64,000 nt of DNA from DATMRF01 sp035566435. Its GTDB lineage: Bacteria; Verrucomicrobiota; Verrucomicrobiia; Limisphaerales; UBA8199. The translations under genes and the position numbers were made by a program. Location: positions 62,001 through 126,000 of the forward strand of contig DATMRF010000044.1 in assembly GCA_035566435.1 (NCBI GenBank). The letters run 5' to 3'. Below the pieces are notes generated by a model. It was not told the DNA's origin, ran no database searches, and saw only the letters and a program-made list of their open reading frames with translations. How positions within the stretch are numbered: the first letter of the stretch is position 1; the number at the start of each line of letters is the position of its first letter. Of the stretch, positions 24,165 through 32,706 are shown in pieces.

Positions 24165-24197
24165 CACTTTTTGCAGCCTTTTTTCACATTTTTCTGC
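24144..24197 (+). repeat. Right copy of att-like direct repeat (tRNA-Asp 3' fragment)
   Basis: Twenty-three bases are identical to the T loop through CCA of tRNA-Asp at 3035-3057. They are followed by a diverged version of the tRNA's downstream flank ending in the identical TCACATTTTTCTGC. The 5' part of the tRNA is absent, so this is a fragment and not a second tRNA gene. Confidence 0.7.
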
Positions 24198-24213
24198 ACT
24201 GCATGACAAGTGC

Positions 24214-24393
24214 ATGACAGAATATTGCTCCGGCCTGGCCACCATCACGATGCCGAATAGCCTCACCAACTTTGGCACATCCGTGTTCCGGGGCTGCGCC
24301 AGCCTGACCAGCGTCACGACCCCCAACAGCGTCACCAACATCGCGAACTTTGCGTTATATGGCTGCACTGGACTGACCGGGGTGTGTTTACCC
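24214..24393 (+). pseudogene. Fragment of a BspA-type leucine-rich repeat protein
   Basis: About 60 codons contain two LRR_5 repeats: LATITMPNSLTNFGTSVFRG and the stretch from SLTSVTTPNSVTNIANFALY to LTGVCLPP. The pattern with NSVTNI...F.GC is typical of large secreted BspA-like proteins. There is no signal peptide, and after the second repeat the reading becomes random up to a stop at 24579. It abuts the att-like repeat, so it may be debris from an insertion or deletion. Confidence 0.7.
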
Positions 24394-24588
24394 CCGGTAC
24401 CGGTTCATGATGCCAGTGTAACACAATACCGAACCCAGACATGCTGCCATGCTTCGCACGGCTATGGATGGAGGGAAGGAGGCGGTGAAGGCGGCGAAAG
24501 CGAGAATGGGGTGAACTCCCCATGGACAAAAACCAGCTCACGACGGACGATCAAGTTAAGCGACAAAATGAGCAGCTAGTAGACTAGA

Positions 24589-24828
24589 ATGAGCCTCCGT
24601 ATCTGCGTGTGTTGTGGCGAGCCAATAGCCGAGAAGGGCGATGCTCTTTTCCGCGACCCTAACATTTGCGCCTCTTGTTTAAGCCTGGCAGATGGAATGC
24701 CCGACTCCGCCCCGTCCCGCTCCGCCGATTTCGATGCCAAAATGCCGCTGGAAGCGGACTTTCCCCAAGTCACCGCCGAAGCGATGCTGTGGGAGCACAT
24801 GCGGAAGGTGGCCACCATGAGCCAGTGA
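24589..24828 (+). CDS. Small protein with two CxxC knuckles (putative zinc ribbon)
   Basis: A 79-residue reading frame starting at ATG. CVCCGEPI near residue 6 and ICASC near 27 give two CxxC pairs about 20 residues apart, the layout of a small zinc-binding ribbon. The second half is acidic and helical with no recognisable fold. It has no operon partner. Function unknown; it could be a stand-alone zinc ribbon or a fragment. Its Cys spacing argues against chance. Confidence 0.5.
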   Translation: MSLRICVCCGEPIAEKGDALFRDPNICASCLSLADGMPDSAPSRSADFDAKMPLEADFPQVTAEAMLWEHMRKVATMSQ

Positions 24829-24840
24829 GGCCCTCTTTTT

Positions 24841-24893
24841 CGACCTGACTGTCCCCACACCCCCACCCTCCGACGGGGTCCGCGGTCAGGTCG
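24841..24893. repeat. Inverted repeat behind the small zinc-ribbon gene
   Basis: CGACCTGAC (24841-24849) and GTCAGGTCG (24885-24893) are perfect complements around a C-rich loop that itself can pair CCCC with GGGG. No T-run follows, so it is not a convincing intrinsic terminator. Confidence 0.5.
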
Positions 24894-24991
24894 GATTATG
24901 ATTCGAGTCTGCGCCCGCGGCACATAGAGCTTGGGATTTCAGCAGCGTCATCGGCCTCCCGGATTGGATGACAACCATCTTTATCAGCTAA

Positions 24992-25228
24992 AGGCCCCTA
25001 CTGCTCCTGGTGGTTTTGCTCCCCTGCGGTTTGGTCCCGCGCGCCGATGCGGCTGAGCGGCCACTTTACGAGGCAGAGTTGATTTTTCCCCTGGAGACCT
25101 GGCACAACCACGCCTCGTGCATCGTCGTGGCGCCTGATGGCGATCTACTCGTTTGCTGGTTCCACGGCTCCGGTGAGCGCACGGCCGACGACGTCAAAAT
25201 CGAGAGTGCCCGGCTTCGGCGAGGGAAC
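24992..25228 (+). pseudogene. N-terminal fragment of a secreted exo-alpha-sialidase-like (BNR) protein
   Basis: The frame encodes a hydrophobic export segment (LLLLVVLLPCGLVP), then LYEAELIFPLETWHNHASCI and the DGDLLVCWFHGSGERTADD stretch. I recognise this as the start of planctomycete/verrucomicrobial BNR-repeat sialidase-like proteins. No ATG precedes it, only a GTG inside the signal segment. The similarity stops after about 75 codons, just before the end of the oppositely oriented GH2 gene. The rest of the roughly 350-residue domain is missing. Confidence 0.75.
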
Positions 25229-25275
25229 GGGCCAGAGGGAAAGGTGCAGGGGAGAGCTTGCGGGAGCAGGGCAAC

Positions 25276-28200
25276 CTACCAGCAAAAGAACCGGTAGGGA
25301 TCGTCCCATTCCTGCGGCGTGTCCAGGTAAAGGCCGTCCAGCCAGCGGGCGTCGCTGTGCCGAGCCGGAAGCTGGAAGCGCTCGATGAGCGGCGTCGAAC
25401 CGGCCGCCCCCATGTTTGCCAAGAGTCGCGTGAGCAGGAAAGAGACCCGACGATAGGTCCGCCGCAGATTGCTTTGCTCATCGGAGGCGAACCACCAGGG
25501 CGCGAGCTGGCAAAATATGATATTGGCATTCGTTGCCTGAGCCAGCACGCCATTGCCGATGACGGTGGCCCAGGAAGAAACTAGCGGCAGCACACGCGGG
25601 TCGCGGTTGTGCACGTCGGCAGGGCTGACGCCCGCCAGAAGCGAGTTCTGGCCGAACGGTTCAAAGAAAGTTCCGATGTGCTCCGCCTTCCGCATTCCGA
25701 CCTTGAGTGGCAAAAACGCGTTCGCCTCTTCCTCACCGAGTCCGAGGACCAGAATATTCCCACCCGCCTTGGCGAACTCGGCAACTGCCGACGAGTGCGG
25801 GGCCAACTGTTGTTGGCCACCAGGGCCAACGACGAGAACATCGGCTCCTGACAGCTTGCCGGCCACGTAAGGGCGGGGCGAGAGGCCTGCCTGGTCCAGA
25901 TGTTGTTGGCCTGAGGCCTCGCCCACATAAACAATCTGACGGCGCGGCAGCGGCTTCCAATTGGCGACGTAGCGCAGAAGGTTCTTCGCCAGGGTCTCCG
26001 CCGCGGGATCGCTTTCCGTGCGTCCAGTCACATCCAGCTGGCAAAACAGCACCAGGCCTTTGCCTTCGCGGTATTCCAGCAGAGGACTGAACTGCTGGCC
26101 GAAGCCGCCGTCAAGGAGCGGCAGGAAATCGCCTCGAGCGGGCTTCTCGATGAGGACTGAGGCGACATTTCCGCGGTTCCCGGCGCGCCAAAGCCGCGTC
26201 ACCGGGAGGCCGCACCATTTGACCTCGGGCGCATGCCGTTGACCGACCTCGTAATTCAGCTTTGGCGGAAGCAGGGTGGCCTCGCCGCGCCAGTTCCGCA
26301 GGTGGTCCTCCGCGAGCTCCGCGAGCAGCGGATGGTCAGGCACCCGTTTAAACACGCAACGCAACCCGTATTCCTCGACGCGGAAGCCAAACCGCTGTTC
26401 GAGTACTTCCGACGTTTGCTCGAACAGCAGCACCTTCAAGCCATCGCGCACGCGGCGCGCGTCCGGCGCTGGCAATCCCGGCCCCAACGCGCCCTTGCCT
26501 ACGAGCAGAACGTCGTAGGGTGACAGGTCGGCTGCCGCATCTACAGGCGTGCAGTCAACACCCAGACTCTTAACCAGCTTGCCGGTTTCTCCCTTCGGGT
26601 CGAACAGCGCGATTTTGACCTTGGCGTGAACAGGTTCCGGACGAGGCAGGACGTCCACGACAAAAGTGTCCCGCTGGATTTCGCCGTTGCTGAAGTTCAC
26701 CGTTGCGGTGATTTCGTAATGGCCGGGTTTGGTTTGAGCCGGGAGCCCGAACGTCAGCGGCAGGCGCGCCTGCCGGCCGGTTTCGACCGTGACTTGCTTC
26801 TGCCCGGAAATGGGTTTCGGCAGCGCGAACGACCAACTGCAATCCGCCGTGGTTGTCTGCCTCGAGTTATTAATCACGATGAGCTGCTTCTCGATGGTAT
26901 CACTGGGGTAGAAATTGTGGTCCTTGCTGGTAAAGGCCGCCGGCTTGCCGCCTAGGTAAGCGAGCAAAGGCAGATTGTTGCGATAGAGGGCCTGCGCCGC
27001 TGCCGTGGGAATCCAGTCTGCCCGTTCGTAAGACGTATTCATGCACGCCATTTGGTCGTCCACGTAATCCGGGCTCAGGCCGGGGCGCTGCAGCGAGTCC
27101 CAATCCACCTTGAATTCCTCGCGCGAGCGGTTAGCTCCCTCGCGCAATTTCCAGAAGATCTCGTGGTCCCACGGGCAAAACGCCGACACACCCCACGTGC
27201 GAAACGCACGCAGGTTGTCGGTCAGATACATCGCGAAGATCGCGTTGCGTTGTTCGAAGTCGGGTGAGCCGACCGCGTTTCGCGGGTAATCCCAGCGGTT
27301 CCAAAGCTTGCCCGCGTGCAATTGCCGGGCTTCCCAGCGAAGGCATTCCTTTTCCAGCTCGGTAAGCTGGTAGGCCGGGTCGCCCAGGAACTGCGCGTTC
27401 CACTCCGCGAGGCAGAGTTCCCACGGCACTTTCGCGCTGCCGAAGGTGCGCACTCCCCGGTACCAGCCGCGATACATCATCCAATCCCAGGAAATGGGCA
27501 CGCCGTATTCGCATAGGAACAACGGCTTAACCCCGACGGTTGCCCAATGTTCGAACCAATCGGACATTTCCTGAATGGGCGCGAAGTTGGCGTAGAAATT
27601 CGCCGTGTGCATCGAGCTTAGGTTCCCCGATGAGTGATGGTAGATGATGCGGCTCGGGTCCAACCGTTTCACGATAGCTTCGGCCCGCAACGCCAGCTTC
27701 ACGTTGTTCCCTGACCACTGGTTGCGCGCGTCGTGAACGCCGTCGATTTGGTCCGGATTCATTTCCTCTTCCGTGCCGGTGGCGTTGTGGCTCATCGAGT
27801 AGCACACCACCGACGGATGGTTCTGGGCCGCGCGCACATAGAATTCGGCATGGTGCGCGTAGCCGTTGCTCCGGTCCGCATCCGCGCCTTTCCATTCGTA
27901 CTGCGAAAAGTGAGGTTGGGAGAAGGAAACCAGCGTGCCTTCGTCGTCGGCGGCCCGTAACACCTCGGCGAAACTCAGATGCGTCCCCGGCTCGCATCCA
28001 TAGTTGTGGGTATAAACGAAGTTGATCCCGAACCTCTTGAGGCGCTGGAGGCTTTCTCGCGTGCCCGCATACGTAGCCCAAGCCGCTCCAATTTCTGCGT
28101 TGTCGAGCGGCACGGCGCACAGGAAAATGCGGCTGCCGTTCAGGTAGAAATCCCGCCCTTCGATCCAGAACTCGCGGAATCCGAAGCGCTCCGGCAGAGC

Positions 28201-29208
28201 CGTGTCCAGCACCTGGCCAGCGCCATCCAGCAGCGAGAGGCTTACTTCATACATGTTTTGGGGCGTGTGAGTGTCCCAAAGTTTTTCCGGCTTCCAACCT
28301 GCGCCGAAGGAAAACCGGCTTTCTACCAGGTCGGCCCCTTTGAAGACTTTACTCGTGATTTCTTTAACTGTCCGGCCATGGTCGGTGACCTGGGCGCGCA
28401 GGGTGTATTGAGACGCTGTCTCCAAGCCGTGCAGCGCCGCCTGCAACGAGATCTCCCAATTGCGTACCGAGGTGCTCACCTTCACGTCTGTGATTCGAGC
28501 GCGCGCCGGCATGCCGACCAAATAAACATCGCCGCAAAGGCCGCGACGTTGGACCGTCCCCTGAACTTTTTTCGCACCGAAAGTATCACTGTAAGAGAGC
28601 ATGACCCCCTTCAAAGGCATCGCGACGACGCTCAGGCTGAAGAGGTGCTTTTCGCCGGGGCGGCAAAGGGCAGTGACGTCCACCTCGCCTCCCGGGAACC
28701 GAATCTCGCCGGCCTTCTGGCCGTCCACCCAGACGGCCGCAAAGGAGTTCAAGTATTCTGCGGAGAGCACGAGCCGCCGGCCGGTCCACTCCGAGGGGAC
28801 GCTGACCTCGCGCTGATACCAGGCGGTTGTGACCTCGCCCAATTTGACATCTTTCCACGCGGGATGCGCGTACAGCGTCTGGCAGTCCTTTTGCATGTAG
28901 TCGGTGACACCGGGCCAGCACCCGGGGACCTTGAAGTAGCCCCAGTTTCCGCTAGGCACACTCTCGGTGATGTCCCGGGCCGGTTGCCAGCGCCACAAGC
29001 CATTCAGACACACCCGCTCGCGCGTGGGAGTGGCCTCGCGGTAGGCCTGGTTCAGGTCCCAAACGGCCCGGACCCCCTGGGGCAACGGCGCGGCAGTTTG
29101 GTCCTGGCTCAAACCTGGATGGTTTACTGCCGACAAGCTAAGGACCGTCAGAAAAAGCCGGACTGTAGCTGAGGTTTTCAAAGGTTCGCTCGTTACCTGC
29201 CGCAGCAT
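25276..29208 (-). CDS. Secreted glycoside hydrolase family 2-type protein
   Basis: About 1,310 residues. I start it at the ATG opening MLRQVTSEPLKTSATVRLFL, a signal-peptide-like N-terminus; the frame continues 140 codons upstream but that part lies antisense to the divergent ntrC-type gene. The order is a jelly-roll sugar-binding domain (LCRPGEKHLFSLSV), an Ig-like sandwich, and a TIM barrel (about residues 400-800) with SMSHNATGTEEEMNP in the acid/base region and LFLCEYGVPISWDW with the probable Glu nucleophile. Then come a beta-sandwich and an about 350-residue C-terminal part resembling a glutamine-amidotransferase-like fold (YDVLLVGKGAL, GGNILVLGLGEEE). The usual GNE acid/base signature is absent, although relatives of this subgroup share the HNATG form. 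Likely extracellular or periplasmic beta-glycosidase; substrate unknown. Confidence 0.87.
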   Translation of the reverse strand: MLRQVTSEPLKTSATVRLFLTVLSLSAVNHPGLSQDQTAAPLPQGVRAVWDLNQAYREATPTRERVCLNGLWRWQPARDITESVPSGNWGYFKVPGCWPGVTDYMQKDCQTLYAHPAWKDVKLGEVTTAWYQREVSVPSEWTGRRLVLSAEYLNSFAAVWVDGQKAGEIRFPGGEVDVTALCRPGEKHLFSLSVVAMPLKGVMLSYSDTFGAKKVQGTVQRRGLCGDVYLVGMPARARITDVKVSTSVRNWEISLQAALHGLETASQYTLRAQVTDHGRTVKEITSKVFKGADLVESRFSFGAGWKPEKLWDTHTPQNMYEVSLSLLDGAGQVLDTALPERFGFREFWIEGRDFYLNGSRIFLCAVPLDNAEIGAAWATYAGTRESLQRLKRFGINFVYTHNYGCEPGTHLSFAEVLRAADDEGTLVSFSQPHFSQYEWKGADADRSNGYAHHAEFYVRAAQNHPSVVCYSMSHNATGTEEEMNPDQIDGVHDARNQWSGNNVKLALRAEAIVKRLDPSRIIYHHSSGNLSSMHTANFYANFAPIQEMSDWFEHWATVGVKPLFLCEYGVPISWDWMMYRGWYRGVRTFGSAKVPWELCLAEWNAQFLGDPAYQLTELEKECLRWEARQLHAGKLWNRWDYPRNAVGSPDFEQRNAIFAMYLTDNLRAFRTWGVSAFCPWDHEIFWKLREGANRSREEFKVDWDSLQRPGLSPDYVDDQMACMNTSYERADWIPTAAAQALYRNNLPLLAYLGGKPAAFTSKDHNFYPSDTIEKQLIVINNSRQTTTADCSWSFALPKPISGQKQVTVETGRQARLPLTFGLPAQTKPGHYEITATVNFSNGEIQRDTFVVDVLPRPEPVHAKVKIALFDPKGETGKLVKSLGVDCTPVDAAADLSPYDVLLVGKGALGPGLPAPDARRVRDGLKVLLFEQTSEVLEQRFGFRVEEYGLRCVFKRVPDHPLLAELAEDHLRNWRGEATLLPPKLNYEVGQRHAPEVKWCGLPVTRLWRAGNRGNVASVLIEKPARGDFLPLLDGGFGQQFSPLLEYREGKGLVLFCQLDVTGRTESDPAAETLAKNLLRYVANWKPLPRRQIVYVGEASGQQHLDQAGLSPRPYVAGKLSGADVLVVGPGGQQQLAPHSSAVAEFAKAGGNILVLGLGEEEANAFLPLKVGMRKAEHIGTFFEPFGQNSLLAGVSPADVHNRDPRVLPLVSSWATVIGNGVLAQATNANIIFCQLAPWWFASDEQSNLRRTYRRVSFLLTRLLANMGAAGSTPLIERFQLPARHSDARWLDGLYLDTPQEWDDPYRFFCW

Positions 29209-29356
29209 GGCAGCTGTGGGCGAAGCCGTCCAGAGGTTGGTGGGAGTCACAGGTGCGGATTTCACTAGGCACGCGGCTGGCAACTTGTTTTGATTGAGCC
29301 CGCGGCGCTCAGAACTCGCTTGCCCGGCGAGGCCGCTTTGAACTAGGCTCGGTCCG

Positions 29357-30823
29357 ATGGCCAAAGTTCTCTTGCTGGATGATGAGTTGACCATGGTGCA
29401 GATGGTCGGCGGTCTGCTTCGCCAGGAGGGGCATGAGGTATTCCCGTTCACCAATGGCGAGGCGGCGACCTCTGCGTTGGCGACGCACGCGCCCGACCTG
29501 GTGATTACCGACCTGTACCTGGACAAGACGCGGCCGCACGGTATGGAGATCTTAAAGAAAGCGCGCGAGTTGGTGCCCCCGGCGGTCGTCATCGTCATCA
29601 CGGGTTTTGGCTCAATCGAGACGGCCAAGGAAGCGATGAAGAACGGCGCCTTCGATTATTTGGAAAAACCATTCAAGGTGGACGAGTTCAAACTTTCGGT
29701 TCAGCGCGCGCTCTCTTACAACGCCGCCTTGACCGAGACGGTCTTTCTGCGCCGGGAGCTTAAGAAGAAATACCAGTTCAACCAGATCATCGGCAGCGCG
29801 GCAAAAATGCAGGCCGTGTTCAAGATGATCGAGCGGGTCGCCGACACCGACAGCACTATCCTGATTCTGGGCGAGAGCGGCACGGGCAAGGAATTGGTCG
29901 CGCGCGCGTTGCACTTCAACAGCCGGCGCCAGTTCGCCCCGTTTGTGCCCATCAACTGCACCGCCCTGCCCGAAAACCTGCTCGAGTCGGAGCTGTTCGG
30001 CCATCGGCGGGGCGCTTTCACGGGGGCCATCAATGACAAGAAGGGCCTGTTCCAGGAAGCCGACGGCGGCACCATCTTTCTGGACGAAGTCGGCTCGATG
30101 CCGCCCTTGCTCCAAACCCGCCTTCTGCGCGTGCTGCAGGAACGCGAGGTCCGCCGCGTGGGCGACAATACTCCGATTTTTGTGAATGTCCGCGTTGTCG
30201 CGGCGGCGAACGAGCCGCTGGAGAAGAAAATCAAAGACGGCTCGTTTCGCGAGGACCTCTATTACCGGCTAAACGTTATTCCCATTCAGTTGCCGAACCT
30301 GCGCGAACGTCGGGATGATATTCCTCTGCTGGTGGCGCATTTCCTCAAGGAGAAAGTTCACGCGCGCACCAACCGCCCCTTCCAAATGACGCGGCAGGTG
30401 ATGGAAATCCTGTGCGCATACGACTGGCCCGGCAATGTACGAGAGCTGGAAAATGCGATCGAACGCGCGGCGACGCTTTGTGAAGGCGACGTCATCCAGG
30501 CGGCCGACCTGCCCCCGAGCCTATTGGCGGCCGTCGGGACGGCAAACTCGGCCCAAGATGCCGGTCCTGCCGCGCCGTTGCCGGCGGTGCCGGATTCCGC
30601 GCTCTACCCGCTCCGGAGCCCCGACTCGAGCGCCCAGCAGCCAGGCCAGACGGCAACGGAATCGGTCACGCCGCTGAAGAATTTCTTACGGGAACAGGAA
30701 CAAGCCCATCTGAACCGAGCCCTCCAACAGTGCGGGGGTGACAAGGAACGCGCGGCGCTCCTGCTGGGCATCAGCCTGGCGACACTATACCGGAAGCTCA
30801 GCGGCGAGGACAAAGACGCCTGA
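29357..30823 (+). CDS. NtrC-family sigma-54-dependent response regulator
   Basis: Activates RNA polymerase carrying sigma-54. The 488 residues comprise a receiver (1-120, phospho-acceptor Asp52 in VITDLYLD), an AAA+ domain with Walker A GESGTGKE (172-179), the sigma-54 contact loop GAFTGA (219-224) and Walker B IFLDE (240-244), and a C-terminal Fis-type helix-turn-helix (DKERAALLLGISLATLYRKL). A Pro/Ala/Ser-rich linker separates the last two. No cognate kinase is next to it. It is divergent from the GH2 gene and 105 bases ahead of the aldolase gene. A sigma-54-like site occurs 1.3 kb downstream before hsp20, but regulation of that gene by this protein is only a guess. Confidence 0.95.
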   Translation: MAKVLLLDDELTMVQMVGGLLRQEGHEVFPFTNGEAATSALATHAPDLVITDLYLDKTRPHGMEILKKARELVPPAVVIVITGFGSIETAKEAMKNGAFDYLEKPFKVDEFKLSVQRALSYNAALTETVFLRRELKKKYQFNQIIGSAAKMQAVFKMIERVADTDSTILILGESGTGKELVARALHFNSRRQFAPFVPINCTALPENLLESELFGHRRGAFTGAINDKKGLFQEADGGTIFLDEVGSMPPLLQTRLLRVLQEREVRRVGDNTPIFVNVRVVAAANEPLEKKIKDGSFREDLYYRLNVIPIQLPNLRERRDDIPLLVAHFLKEKVHARTNRPFQMTRQVMEILCAYDWPGNVRELENAIERAATLCEGDVIQAADLPPSLLAAVGTANSAQDAGPAAPLPAVPDSALYPLRSPDSSAQQPGQTATESVTPLKNFLREQEQAHLNRALQQCGGDKERAALLLGISLATLYRKLSGEDKDA

Positions 30824-30928
30824 GGGTTTTTGCCTTTCAATAGCTCGGCCGCCCTCTAGCATGCTGTTTCGGTCGGCGGAATCGCGGCCCGCGACGAACC
30901 CGATTCAGCGATTGGAAAATTAAGACCT

Positions 30929-31894
30929 ATGCCATTGACACACACAAAAGAGTTGTTCGCCAAGGCGCTGAAGGGCAAATACGCGCTCGGAGCGTTCAAC
31001 GTTAACAACATGGAGCTGCTCCAGGCTATCGTCGAAGCCTGTGAAGAGGAGAAAGCGCCCGTCATGCTCCAGATCTCCAAAGGAGCGCGCGGCTACGCCA
31101 ACCCGGTTTACCTCAAAAAACTGATCGAAGCGGCCGTCAGTCTCTCGAATATCCCCATTGCCGTCCACCTCGACCATGGTGATTCCTTCGAGCTCTGCAA
31201 AGACTGTATCGACGAAGGGTTCACCAGCGTGATGATTGACGCCAGCCATGAGCCATACGAGAAGAACATCGAAACTTGCAAACGAGTCGTCGATTACGCG
31301 CACAAACACAATTGTGTCGTAGAAGGCGAACTCGGTCACCTGGTCGGAGCGCAGTTTGACGAAGGGGAAGAGGGCGGAGATTATTCCAAGGAAGGCCATT
31401 ACACCAACCCGGAACAGGCGGTCGACTTCGTAAAGCGCTCAGGGGTCGATTCCCTGGCGATCGCCATCGGCAATTCGCATGGCGCCTATAAATTTAAAGG
31501 TGAACAACACCTGGACCTCGAACGGCTTAAGGCGATCAAGAAAGCTCTGATGGACTCCGGACTGGGTGACTATCCCCTCGTGCTGCACGGCGCCTCCAGC
31601 GTGCCCAAGGACCTGGTAGAGGAAATCAACAAGTACGGCGGCAAGCTCGGCGCCGACGCCGCCGGGGTGCCGGAAGGCGACATCGAAATCGCCCGCCGCA
31701 CCGGCTGCACCAAGGTCAACATTGATACCGATCTACGCCTCGCCATGACCGCCGGTATCCGCAAAGTCTTCGCCGAAAGCCCGAAGGAGTTCGACCCGCG
31801 CAAATTCCTGGGGCCGGCCCGTGCTCGAGTTAAGGAACTGGTGCGGCACAAGGTCCGAGATGTCCTCTGCTGTGCCGGACACGCGTTCGATTAA
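30929..31894 (+). CDS. fba: Fructose-bisphosphate aldolase, class II
   Basis: Zinc-dependent cleavage of fructose 1,6-bisphosphate in glycolysis and gluconeogenesis. The 321 residues show the class II signature: GAFNVNNME at 21-29, zinc-binding HLDHGD (80-85), EGELGHLVG, GNSHGAYK, LHGASSVP and NIDTDLR. All metal and substrate motifs are present, and the length is typical. A strong hairpin terminator follows. Other glycolytic genes (pgk, tpiA) lie 16 kb away on the other strand. Confidence 0.96.
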   Translation: MPLTHTKELFAKALKGKYALGAFNVNNMELLQAIVEACEEEKAPVMLQISKGARGYANPVYLKKLIEAAVSLSNIPIAVHLDHGDSFELCKDCIDEGFTSVMIDASHEPYEKNIETCKRVVDYAHKHNCVVEGELGHLVGAQFDEGEEGGDYSKEGHYTNPEQAVDFVKRSGVDSLAIAIGNSHGAYKFKGEQHLDLERLKAIKKALMDSGLGDYPLVLHGASSVPKDLVEEINKYGGKLGADAAGVPEGDIEIARRTGCTKVNIDTDLRLAMTAGIRKVFAESPKEFDPRKFLGPARARVKELVRHKVRDVLCCAGHAFD

Positions 31895-31923
31895 GAGTTT
31901 AACCACAACCACCAGTAACCAGG

Positions 31924-31957
31924 CAGCGTGACGAGGTTTACTCGTCACGCTGTTTCG
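31924..31957 (+). terminator. Rho-independent terminator behind fba
   Basis: A perfect 12-bp stem CAGCGTGACGAG/CTCGTCACGCTG encloses the 5-base loop GTTTA and is followed by TTTCGTT. The T-run is short, but the stem is strong and lies 30 bases behind the fba stop. Confidence 0.75.
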
Positions 31958-31988
31958 TTAATTGCGTGTCCGTAGCACCAGATTAATT

Positions 31989-32058
31989 AGCGCCATAATG
32001 GCACAGTTGAGCCAGCGTGACGAATGGAAACTGTGCCATATTGACTCTATGTGGCGCT
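31989..32058. repeat. Nested inverted repeat between fba and hsp20
   Basis: The inner arms ATGGCACAGTT (31998-32008) and AACTGTGCCAT (32029-32039) are perfect 11-bp complements. The outer arms AGCGCCATA and TATGTGGCGCT pair with one bulge. The loop contains GCCAGCGTGACGA, which echoes the arm of the upstream terminator. It could be an operator, an RNA hairpin or the scar of a small palindromic element. Confidence 0.7.
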
Positions 32059-32070
32059 GTTGTTTAATAT
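32041..32070 (+). promoter_or_regulatory. Possible sigma-70 promoter of hsp20
   Basis: TTGACT is followed after 18 bases by TAATAT, about 115 bases before the hsp20 start. The -35 is a good match and the -10 is weak. It overlaps the nested inverted repeat. Confidence 0.3.
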
Positions 32071-32123
32071 CTGTTTATTCCTAAGTAATTTGTGTACAAT
32101 CAATTGCATATTTTCGGATCGCC

Positions 32124-32138
32124 TGGCACATCTAAAGC
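32124..32138 (+). promoter_or_regulatory. Possible sigma-54 promoter of hsp20
   Basis: TGGCACATCTAAAGC has the invariant GG and GC separated by exactly 10 bases, and the -24 element TGGCAC is perfect. The -12 element (AAGC) departs from TTGC. It would start transcription about 35 bases before the hsp20 ATG. Confidence 0.35.
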
Positions 32139-32183
32139 TTCTTATACGGGAGATAGTTACAAACCTAAGAAAGGACTACGATT

Positions 32184-32654
32184 ATGAACAGTTTGACTAG
32201 ATGGCAACGACCTGAGTTATCGACCTGGGCAGGATTTGGACGGCTAACGGACCTGCGTGATGAAATTGACCGCTTATTCGAGGCGCCGCTGACCGAATGG
32301 GCGCGCAGCGCGCAACTATTAAGTGGATGGACTCCGGCCCTCGATATGTATGAGGACAAAGACAACCTCTACGTGAGGCTTGAACTGCCCGGCATGCAGA
32401 AAGAGGACATTGAGTTGTCACTTCATGAAGGCAGTCTCAGCATCGCGGGTGAACGCAAAGGAGGGGAGAAGGCGAAGGATTCCGAGGTTTATCGCGCCGA
32501 ACGGTTTTTCGGACGCTTCCAACGGACGGTAACACTCCCTGTGGCAGTGGCGGTGGAGAAGGTGAAGGCGCAGTACGCGGATGGGGTCCTTACGGTCACG
32601 CTGCCGAAGGCCGAGGAAGCCAAACCCAAGCACATTGACGTCACCGTCAGTTGA
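32184..32654 (+). CDS. Small heat-shock protein, Hsp20/alpha-crystallin family (first copy)
   Basis: An ATP-independent holdase that binds unfolding proteins. Of 156 residues, the N-terminal about 50 are variable and the alpha-crystallin domain (about 50-150) shows PALDMYEDKDNLYVRLELPG, ERFFGRFQRTVTLP and ADGVLTVTLPK. A good ribosome-binding site, AAAGGA, lies ahead of the ATG. It is followed after 52 bases by a second Hsp20 gene, so the two are probably co-transcribed and end at the shared terminator. Confidence 0.95.
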   Translation: MNSLTRWQRPELSTWAGFGRLTDLRDEIDRLFEAPLTEWARSAQLLSGWTPALDMYEDKDNLYVRLELPGMQKEDIELSLHEGSLSIAGERKGGEKAKDSEVYRAERFFGRFQRTVTLPVAVAVEKVKAQYADGVLTVTLPKAEEAKPKHIDVTVS

Positions 32655-32706
32655 GGCACTTGGGGAAACTCCTTTGAAAGAATACGTTTCGAGAAAGGAA
32701 AGCACT

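Noticed and set aside
24144..24166. A second tRNA-Asp gene
   Set aside because: Only the T loop, 3' T-stem strand and acceptor 3' end are present. The D arm, anticodon arm and correct 5' acceptor strand are absent.
29209..29628. 140-residue N-terminal extension of the GH2 protein
   Set aside because: It overlaps the start of the divergent NtrC-type gene, whose receiver domain is clearly coding, and it precedes an ordinary signal peptide.
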